From contig JBDGZZ010000753.1 of assembly GCA_039588335.1 (NCBI GenBank), forward strand, positions 1 to 8,462: 8,462 nt of DNA, read 5' to 3'. The translations under genes and the position numbers were made by a program. The number at the start of each line of letters is the position of its first letter. The stretch's first letter is position 1. The DNA comes from G020351775 sp039588335 (lineage in GTDB: Bacteria > Gemmatimonadota > Gemmatimonadetes > Gemmatimonadales > GWC2-71-9). Shown here in pieces: positions 1 to 5,299 of this stretch. The notes beneath the pieces were generated by a model, which was not told the origin of the DNA, searched no databases, and saw nothing but the letters and a program-made list of their open reading frames with translations.

Positions 1-1668
1 GACTGGAGCGCATTGGTTGCTCCGCTGCGTCAGATCGTGATCGATCCGTTTGGCAGGAACGCGACGATGCCGCGCACCTTGATTCTGTTGAATGGCGCTG
101 TCGCTCTGGTGCTCCTCATCGCATGTGCCAACGTGGCGAACCTGTCCTTGGCGCGCGTGCTGCAAAGGCGCCGGGAATTCGCGGTTCGCACCGCCCTCGG
201 CGCAGGACGTTGGAGACTGGTGCGGCAGCTACTGACCGAAAGCTTGATGGTATCAGCGGCAGGGGCCGTGTTCGGGGTGATCGTTGCGAGGTGGGGAATC
301 TCGTTCATTATGGCGCGCGGACCTGCATTGCCGCGTGACGCGGAGATAGGAATCGACGTTCGCGTGTTGGTGTTCACGGCCGGTTTGGTCGCGATGACCA
401 CACTGCTGTTCGGGATCCTCCCGGCGCTGCGTAGCGCAGGCGCCCGATTCATCGACCTTCGGTCTGGTGCACGGGGCTCGGTTGGCCGCCACAGCGGGAA
501 GCGAATCCAGTCGGTGCTCGTGGCCTCACAGGTGGGTCTGGCGCTGCTGCTACTCATTGGAGCGGGATTGCTGATCGAGAGCCTGCGTAATCTGCAGGAT
601 GTCGATCCCGGGTTCAACACTCGTAATCTGCTCGTGCTGAGAGCACAGGCACCGTCGCCACCCTACTCGACTGATGAGCAGTTGATCGACTTGCATCAGC
701 GCCTCGAACAGGCTGCGGAGCGAGTGCCCGGAGTGATCGGAGCTGCGACGGCCAATCACGCGCCCGGTGGCGGGATGGTGATCAGCCCACTACAGACAGC
801 CGATCTGGATACGACAATCTCGGTGGCGTACCGCACCGTGTCACCCGATTACATCGAGACCATGGGCATCTCCGTCTTGGAGGGGCGAGGACTCGCGCGG
901 CAGGACATGGCGCCGTGGAACGGGGCCCTCCTTGTCAACGAGCGTCTGGCAGGATTGTTGGACAATCCGCTCGGCAAGAGAGTCACGGTGTTCAAGCAGA
1001 AGCCCGGGGCTGACTTCGGAGAGCCACAGGCGGGCGTGATTGTTGGAGTGGTTGGAGACGTGCGCGGTTCACTCGCGCAGCGGTCGTCTCGATACACTGT
1101 GTACTTGCCGTTCACGGAGAACCCGTGGCAGAATGGCACGCTGGTGGTTCGCACTGATGCCTCTGTGCGAAACACGACGGCGCTGGTGCGGGAGGCCTTG
1201 TTGAAAGTCGACCCCAGACTCCCATTGGCAGGACTCTGGACCATGGAGGCGCAGATGCGGGGCTCTCTGGCGCAGCAGCGTTTTGCCGTTCTGCTCATGG
1301 GGTCGTTTGCCGGTGCAGCGCTCTCCCTTGCAGCGTTGGGGGTCTATGGCGTGCTCGCGTACGTTGTGCGACAGCGGGCCCGAGAGATTAGCGTGAGGAT
1401 GGCCTTGGGTGCACGGCGGTTGGATGTAGTGCGGTTGGTGGTTCGCCGCGCCATGATCGTAGTCGGCATCGGTGCACTGGCCGGACTCGGCGCCGGCGTG
1501 GCACTCACTCGATTGATGTCGTCCCTGTTGTTCGGCGTTTCTGCAACGGATCCGACTACCTTCATCGCCGTTACTGGTGTGCTGTTCTCTGTCGCGTTTG
1601 TCGCGAGTTACTTGCCAGCGAGGCGAGCTGCGAGCCTGGACCCGATGCAGTTGTTGCGGGAGGAGTGA
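1..1668 (+). CDS. ADOP-family FtsX/MacB-like ABC transporter permease, 5'-truncated
   Basis: Inner-membrane permease of the MacB/FtsX superfamily, C-terminal 555 residues only. The frame is open from base 1 (DWSALVAPLRQ...), so the TTG at 13 is not a start; the family is usually about 800-880 residues, so roughly 250-300 N-terminal residues lie outside the window. Visible in order: a first FtsX domain with helices near residues 27-49, 77-103 and 122-145, including the family signature LLIACANVANL followed by REFAVRTALGAGR; a helix near 172-195; a periplasmic MacB-type domain about 200-415; and a second FtsX domain with helices near 428-456, 484-508 and 520-541, including REISVRMALGARR. It ends in DPMQLLREE, the typical ADOP terminus. 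Duplicated FtsX halves in one chain and no adjacent ATPase fit the 'orphan' permease class. Such proteins are assumed to work with an ATPase encoded elsewhere in MacB-like mechanotransmission or export; the substrate is unknown. Confidence 0.93.
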   Translation, partial: DWSALVAPLRQIVIDPFGRNATMPRTLILLNGAVALVLLIACANVANLSLARVLQRRREFAVRTALGAGRWRLVRQLLTESLMVSAAGAVFGVIVARWGISFIMARGPALPRDAEIGIDVRVLVFTAGLVAMTTLLFGILPALRSAGARFIDLRSGARGSVGRHSGKRIQSVLVASQVGLALLLLIGAGLLIESLRNLQDVDPGFNTRNLLVLRAQAPSPPYSTDEQLIDLHQRLEQAAERVPGVIGAATANHAPGGGMVISPLQTADLDTTISVAYRTVSPDYIETMGISVLEGRGLARQDMAPWNGALLVNERLAGLLDNPLGKRVTVFKQKPGADFGEPQAGVIVGVVGDVRGSLAQRSSRYTVYLPFTENPWQNGTLVVRTDASVRNTTALVREALLKVDPRLPLAGLWTMEAQMRGSLAQQRFAVLLMGSFAGAALSLAALGVYGVLAYVVRQRAREISVRMALGARRLDVVRLVVRRAMIVVGIGALAGLGAGVALTRLMSSLLFGVSATDPTTFIAVTGVLFSVAFVASYLPARRAASLDPMQLLREE

Positions 1669-1692
1669 GCAGGGGCGGCAATCCGCGGCCCT

Positions 1693-1710
1693 CCTGGGTT
1701 AAAACCCGGG
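1693..1710. other. Stem-loop after the first permease gene, doubtful terminator
   Basis: CCTGGG (1693-1698) pairs with CCCGGG (1705-1710), one pair being T-G, around a TTAAAA loop; the flanking TT and AA can extend the stem. It lies 25 bases past the stop codon of the truncated permease. It is not followed by a T run (CTCTGCCCG follows), so it is not a standard intrinsic terminator. It may be a weak 3' structure or part of a degenerate intergenic element. A smaller hairpin, GTTC-TGAA-GAAC, follows at about 1730-1741. Confidence 0.3.
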
Positions 1711-1741
1711 CTCTGCCCGTCCGGGACACGTTCTGAAGAAC

Positions 1742-1786
1742 GGTACGAAGCATCTGTGTGGATTCGGCATTCTCAAGTGTCAATTG
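1742..1786. repeat. Diverged dispersed intergenic repeat, copy 1
   Basis: This 45-base stretch aligns without gaps to 5123-5167. The first nine bases, GGTACGAAG, are identical; the distal block GCATTCTCAAGTGTCAAT matches CCATTCTTCAGTGCCAAT at 14 of 18 positions; the middle is poorly conserved. By eye 29 of 45 positions are identical. Both copies lie in gaps just after a gene end, this one about 73 bases beyond the truncated permease. It may be a worn copy of a genomic repeat family or a shared 3'-end structure. It is not a known element to me. Confidence 0.5.
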
Positions 1787-1823
1787 AAGTAGTAGCTACA
1801 GCCCCCTAGGACATACGTGCACA

Positions 1824-1879
1824 ACTCTGTACCCTGTACCCGGTACGGTGTAAGCTGTACTCTGTACCCTATACTCTGT
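1824..1879. repeat. Eight-unit 7-base tandem repeat upstream of the amidohydrolase gene
   Basis: Eight consecutive heptads sit in perfect phase: ACTCTGT, ACCCTGT, ACCCGGT, ACGGTGT, AAGCTGT, ACTCTGT, ACCCTAT, ACTCTGT (consensus ACYCTGT). Units 1-2 and 6-7 also form a 35-base higher-order repeat: 1824-1839 and 1859-1874 match at 15 of 16 positions. The heptads before (1817-1823) and after (1880-1886) do not fit. The array ends one base before the GGGGGA ribosome-binding site at 1881-1886, so it fills the leader or promoter zone of the amidohydrolase gene. Length variation by slippage could change expression; that is inference. Confidence 0.8.
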
Positions 1880-1891
1880 TGGGGGAATCAA

Positions 1892-3502
1892 ATGAGAATA
1901 TCTACGACCATAATCGCTCTTTGCGGAGCGTTGCTTGTGGTAGCTGTTTCCAGCGACACGGCTTGGACTCAGGAGCGGGGCAGTGTGGCTGCCGCACCGG
2001 ACCGGGGCGATCAAGGTGACGGTCCGTTCGAGCGTCTCATCATTCGGGGTGCCACAGTCATCGATGGAACCGGCTCCCCGCCCGTCGGTCCGGTCGACAT
2101 CGTAATCGAGGGCAACCGCATCGTTCAGATTAGAAGTGTGGGCGTTCCGGGCGTTCCGATCAGTGAAGACAGGCGGCCCGGTAACGCGACGAGAGAGATC
2201 GACGCTGAGGGCATGTACGTATTGCCGGGGCTGGTCGACATCCATGTGCACTGCGGTGGATACCCGAAGACACCGGAAGTCGAGTACGTCTACAAGCTCT
2301 GGATGGCACACGGAATCACGACGGTACGCGGTGTGTCGTGTGGCCCTCTGGACTGGACTCTGTCCGAACGCGAAAGGAGTGCCAGCAACGAGATCGTTGC
2401 ACCACGCATATACGCCTATCACGTACCCGGCAGTGGTTGGGACGGCGGTCCCATTAACACGCCGGAGCAGGCACGGGAGTGGGTCCGCTGGGCCAAGCAG
2501 AGTGGGTTGGACGGCATCAAGACGTTCAGCTATCCACCTGACGTCATGGCCGCACTCATCGACGAGGCCAACAGACAGGGGCTCGGTTCGGTAGCACACC
2601 TTGCCCAGACCATGGTCGCCGGAGTGAATGCTTTGGACGCGGCGCGCATGGGCCTCGGCACACTGACACACTACTACGGGTTGTTCGAAGCCCTCTACAA
2701 AGACAATGACGTTCAGCCCTGGCCGGCGGACATGAACTACAACAACGAGCAGCATCGTTTCGGCCAAGTGGCGCAGCAGTGGCATATGATCCACGAACCC
2801 GGGAGCGAAGAGTGGAACGTGTTGATTGAGGAGTTCCTGGAACTGAATCTCATACTCGACCCCACGATGACCGCCTACCTGGCGAGCCGAGACGTCATGC
2901 GAGAACGAACTGCCGATTGGCATGAGCGGTACACGCTGCCGTCGTTGTGGGATTACTACGAACCGGATCGCGAGGATCATGGCTCCTACTATTACGACTG
3001 GACTACCTGGGAAGAGGTAGCGTGGAAGAAGTTCTACAATCGCTGGATGCAGTTTCTGGACGACTACAAAGATGCGGGTGGACGAGTCACCGTGAGTTCC
3101 GATGCCGGGTTCATCTACAATCTGTTCGGTTTTTCGACCATAGAGGAGATGGAGCTGTTACAGGAAGCCGGGTTCCACCCGCTCGAGGTTATCCGTGGCG
3201 CCACTATGCATGCGGCGCAGGCGCTGTTCGAGCCCTCGGGTAGTCCGATCGATTTCGGTGTTGTAAGACCGACTCTGCTGGCCGATCTCCTCATCGTTGA
3301 GGAGAATCCAATTGCCAACCTGAAGGTTCTTTACGGTACTGGGCACAGAACGTTGAACGACGAGACCGGCGAGATCGAGCGCGTCGGAGGGGTCAAGTAC
3401 ACAATCAAGGACGGCATCGTGTACGATGCCAAGGAACTTTTGGCTGACGTTGCACGTATGGTCGAACAACAGAAGACCGAGCGGCAGGCGACGAACCACT
3501 GA
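1892..3502 (+). CDS. Exported metal-dependent amidohydrolase (imidazolonepropionase-like, COG1228 type)
   Basis: Secreted hydrolase of 536 residues with the amidohydrolase-superfamily TIM-barrel fold. A signal peptide (MRISTTIIALCGALLVVAVSS...) is followed by a beta-sandwich segment (RLIIRGATVIDGTG, about 48-61) and by GMYVLPGLVDIHVH, giving the first metal ligands H118 and H120. K210 (in GIKTF) is the likely carboxylated bridging lysine; H236 (VAHL), H260 (LTHYYG) and D404 (SSDAG) complete the catalytic set, so the enzyme looks active. The C-terminus has the usual TMHAAQALF and ADLLIVEENPIANL strands. Relatives cleave amide bonds in dipeptides, cyclic imides or similar compounds; the substrate here cannot be read. 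The span between H260 and D404 is long and very aromatic. I chose ATG 1892 because it begins the signal peptide and has GGGGGA five bases upstream; an open GTG at 1817 would translate the tandem repeat. It heads a four-gene cluster, with 16 bases to the next gene. Confidence 0.9.
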   Translation: MRISTTIIALCGALLVVAVSSDTAWTQERGSVAAAPDRGDQGDGPFERLIIRGATVIDGTGSPPVGPVDIVIEGNRIVQIRSVGVPGVPISEDRRPGNATREIDAEGMYVLPGLVDIHVHCGGYPKTPEVEYVYKLWMAHGITTVRGVSCGPLDWTLSERERSASNEIVAPRIYAYHVPGSGWDGGPINTPEQAREWVRWAKQSGLDGIKTFSYPPDVMAALIDEANRQGLGSVAHLAQTMVAGVNALDAARMGLGTLTHYYGLFEALYKDNDVQPWPADMNYNNEQHRFGQVAQQWHMIHEPGSEEWNVLIEEFLELNLILDPTMTAYLASRDVMRERTADWHERYTLPSLWDYYEPDREDHGSYYYDWTTWEEVAWKKFYNRWMQFLDDYKDAGGRVTVSSDAGFIYNLFGFSTIEEMELLQEAGFHPLEVIRGATMHAAQALFEPSGSPIDFGVVRPTLLADLLIVEENPIANLKVLYGTGHRTLNDETGEIERVGGVKYTIKDGIVYDAKELLADVARMVEQQKTERQATNH

Positions 3503-3518
3503 CCCTGCAGATACCGAG

Positions 3519-3962
3519 ATGAAGAAGCCTCTTCCGCCAGTCTACTTCTTATTGGCGCTGGTTCTCATGGCCGTGCTTCATTTCACGTTTCCCATCTATC
3601 GGTATTGGGCGTTTCCGATGTCCCTTTTGGGCCTCGTGCCACTCGTACTCGGAGTTGCGCTCAACGTGACCGCTGACCAAGCGTTCAAGAAGTACGATAC
3701 CACGGTGAAGCCATTTGAGCAGTCGTCGGCACTTGTTACCGAGTTTCCATTCTCGATCAGTCGTAATCCCATGTACGTCGGTATTACCCTGATGCTCCTC
3801 GGCGTAGCCCTGCTGCTTGGATCAGCTTCTTCACTGGTGCCAGTATTGGTGTTTCCGTATCTGCTGAGTCGTATGTTCATCCGCAAGGAAGAGCAGATGC
3901 TCACCGAAACCTTTCCCGCTGATTGGGAGCGATACCGGTCTACAGTCAGGCGCTGGATCTAA
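3519..3962 (+). CDS. Isoprenylcysteine carboxyl methyltransferase (ICMT)-like membrane protein
   Basis: Small integral membrane protein of 147 residues resembling the ICMT/PEMT-type methyltransferases, which transfer a methyl group from S-adenosylmethionine to lipid-linked or small hydrophobic acceptors. Hydrophobic segments lie near residues 8-26, 32-50, 87-101 and 104-120. The diagnostic C-terminal half is present: SISRNPMYVG (79-88), RKEEQML (122-128) and FPADWERYRSTVRRWI (132-147), with the arginine/glutamate and W-x-x-Y positions typical of the SAM-binding part. Bacterial members are widespread and their substrates are mostly unknown; true prenylcysteine methylation is not implied. The ATG at 3519 follows the amidohydrolase stop by 16 bases; its ribosome-binding site is weak (CCGAG), suggesting coupling to upstream translation. 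A longer in-frame start at 3426 would overlap the amidohydrolase gene and adds only basic, non-family residues, so I rejected it. Confidence 0.85.
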   Translation: MKKPLPPVYFLLALVLMAVLHFTFPIYRYWAFPMSLLGLVPLVLGVALNVTADQAFKKYDTTVKPFEQSSALVTEFPFSISRNPMYVGITLMLLGVALLLGSASSLVPVLVFPYLLSRMFIRKEEQMLTETFPADWERYRSTVRRWI

Positions 3963-3968
3963 GTTGAT

Positions 3969-3974
3969 GGAGGA
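3969..3974 (+). promoter_or_regulatory. Strong ribosome-binding site for the SnoaL-like gene
   Basis: GGAGGA lies nine bases ahead of ATG 3984 and is the best Shine-Dalgarno match in the window. It fixes that start and suggests this gene is translated more strongly than its neighbours. Confidence 0.75.
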
Positions 3975-3983
3975 CGTGGTGAA

Positions 3984-4442
3984 ATGAAGAAAGCAGCTGC
4001 TGTGATCGTGGCACTCATGACCGGTGCCTGCTCTGACGGTTCCTTGCAGACAGCAACGGCAGCAGATGAGGCCGCGATTCGTGACCTGATACGTCAGACC
4101 GAGGGCTTCAACAATTCGGCCGACTCGCTGGGCTGGGTCTCGCTGTTCGAGGACGGCGCGGTGTACATGCCGGCAGGGACGCCGGCGGTCAACACGGAAT
4201 CCGGACTGCGCGACATGGCCGCGACCGGCTTTGGTGGTTACCAAGCCGACATACGCATTGAACCGGTGGAGATAGTGATCCTGGGGGAGTGGGCTTTTGC
4301 CCGAAGTAAAGTGAGCGGTACAGTGACGCCGCGAGCTGGTGGTGATGCAATCCCGGTGGACGTGAAGCAACTCGTACTCTACCGGCGACAGGCGGATGGC
4401 AGCTGGAAGATTGCCCGGTTCATAAGCAACGGCAACTCGTGA
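3984..4442 (+). CDS. SnoaL/DUF4440-like (NTF2-fold) probable lipoprotein
   Basis: A 152-residue protein with an N-terminal export signal (MKKAAAVIVALMTGAC) and a possible lipidated cysteine at C16; the lipobox MTGAC is imperfect because position -3 is T rather than L. The mature part reads as one NTF2-like cone domain of the SnoaL/DUF4440/SgcJ type: an initial helix DEAAIRDLIRQTEGFNNSADSLGWVSLFEDGAVYMPAG, then strands ending in LVLYRRQADGSWKIARFISN, the characteristic closing strands of this family. NTF2-like proteins range from isomerases and hydrolases to simple ligand-binding proteins, so no reaction can be assigned. It follows the ICMT-like gene by 21 bases and precedes the SRPBCC gene by 12. 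Two different ligand-pocket folds encoded side by side suggest handling of a small hydrophobic molecule at the membrane, but this is inference. Confidence 0.82.
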   Translation: MKKAAAVIVALMTGACSDGSLQTATAADEAAIRDLIRQTEGFNNSADSLGWVSLFEDGAVYMPAGTPAVNTESGLRDMAATGFGGYQADIRIEPVEIVILGEWAFARSKVSGTVTPRAGGDAIPVDVKQLVLYRRQADGSWKIARFISNGNS

Positions 4443-4445
4443 GGG
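4441..4445 (+). promoter_or_regulatory. Ribosome-binding site deciding the SRPBCC start
   Basis: GAGGG overlaps the stop codon of the SnoaL-like gene. It is directly adjacent to ATG 4446 (no spacer) but nine bases from ATG 4455, so the latter is the likely start. The overlap with the upstream stop suggests translational coupling. Confidence 0.6.
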
Positions 4446-4454
4446 ATGCACACC

Positions 4455-5117
4455 ATGTCTCCGGATAAGAGAGCCACGACACGCCGCGTAACGTGGAAGC
4501 GTGTGCTCGCTGTGGTGGCGATAGCTGTGTTGTTCGCGGCTGGCGGATTGTGGTTTGTCTATCGTCCTTGGGCACTGAACTGGGGCGCGAGCCAGCAGGA
4601 GATCGCTTCTGCAATGCCGGGGGACGGTATCCTGTCGGATCCGAACTTCAACGCCACGCGCGCGGTGACCGTCGAAGCCACGCCGGCGGAAATCTGGCCC
4701 TGGCTGGTTCAGATGGGATACCTGAGAGCGGGTTTCTACAGCTACGACCGGCTGGACAACGACGGTATTCCGAGTGCCGACCGTCTTATTCCCGAGTTTC
4801 AGCATTTAGAACTCGGCGATTCAATCCCGTTGACGGCACACGATTATGTGACAGTAACGCTGTTGGAGCCCGGCAGTACGATGCTGTGGGAATACAGTGG
4901 TGATGACACCACGACGGTCTTTACCTGGGCATGGGGGCTCTATCCGAGCGGTGATCAACAAACGCGTCTCGTGACCAGACTGCGGTATCGTGCCTCCAGC
5001 CTTCGCTCGCGGTTCATGCTGGATTTCTTTGAGATAGTGATGATGCGAAAGTGCCTTCGCGGCATCAAACGGCGTGCCGAGAGCGATGCCGGGGCGCCAG
5101 TGAGCTCCGTCACTTAG
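4455..5117 (+). CDS. Membrane-anchored SRPBCC-family (START/Bet v1-like) protein
   Basis: A 220-residue protein with a basic N-terminus and one transmembrane segment (about residues 17-36), followed by a domain I recognise as an SRPBCC/polyketide-cyclase-like helix-grip fold. Typical motifs are WGAS at 43-46, AMPGDG at 53-58, TRAVTVEATPAEIWPWLVQMG at 68-88 and RAGFYSYDRLDN at 91-102; this WPWLVQMG...AGFYSYD pattern recurs in bacterial SRPBCC proteins. The fold binds hydrophobic ligands in a deep pocket; no catalytic function is assigned to this subgroup. The topology is probably N-in with the pocket domain outside the membrane. ATG 4446 gives three extra residues (MHT) but has no ribosome-binding spacer, so I prefer ATG 4455. 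It is the last gene of the four-gene cluster; 182 bases separate it from the next permease. Confidence 0.82.
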   Translation: MSPDKRATTRRVTWKRVLAVVAIAVLFAAGGLWFVYRPWALNWGASQQEIASAMPGDGILSDPNFNATRAVTVEATPAEIWPWLVQMGYLRAGFYSYDRLDNDGIPSADRLIPEFQHLELGDSIPLTAHDYVTVTLLEPGSTMLWEYSGDDTTTVFTWAWGLYPSGDQQTRLVTRLRYRASSLRSRFMLDFFEIVMMRKCLRGIKRRAESDAGAPVSSVT

Positions 5118-5122
5118 GGACC

Positions 5123-5167
5123 GGTACGAAGTACCAGCTCAAACCCGCCATTCTTCAGTGCCAATCC
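5123..5167. repeat. Diverged dispersed intergenic repeat, copy 2
   Basis: Partner of 1742-1786, in the same orientation and aligned without gaps. It begins six bases after the stop of the SRPBCC gene. In this copy the first block forms a small perfect hairpin, GGTAC-GAA-GTACC (5123-5135), that copy 1 has largely lost. The rest of the gap to 5299 shows no convincing promoter or T-tailed terminator; TGGTACCA near 5186-5193 is a short palindrome of unclear meaning. Confidence 0.5.
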
Positions 5168-5299
5168 GCAGCCCAGGCAACCCTTGGTACCATTGGTGTA
5201 TCTAAGCTCTGACGGGTGAAACTCGAAGCTACCGACAACCGTCAAGTGTTCTGAACCCGGCGGAGCGTTTCAGCCCTGCCATTCCTGGGGACCACGCGC

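Noticed and set aside
13..15. TTG as the start of the first permease
   Set aside because: The frame is open to base 1 and the upstream codons (DWSA) continue the protein; family length shows a large missing N-terminus.
1870..1875. TATACT as a -10 box for the amidohydrolase gene
   Set aside because: It is part of the heptad array, has no acceptable -35 at 16-18 bases, and would start transcription inside the ribosome-binding site.
1824..1879. CRISPR-like array
   Set aside because: Units are only 7 bases with no spacers; it is a tandem repeat.
1817..1891. GTG-initiated 25-residue extension of the amidohydrolase
   Set aside because: It translates the heptad repeat and would bury the signal peptide; ATG 1892 has a ribosome-binding site and starts the signal sequence.
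1796..2980. Antisense open frame of 394 codons opposite the amidohydrolase
   Set aside because: No recognisable domain, arginine/valine-rich shadow composition, and it lies opposite a convincing enzyme gene.
3831..4805. Antisense open frame of 324 codons opposite three genes
   Set aside because: It crosses three well-supported genes and their gaps, and shows no family motif.
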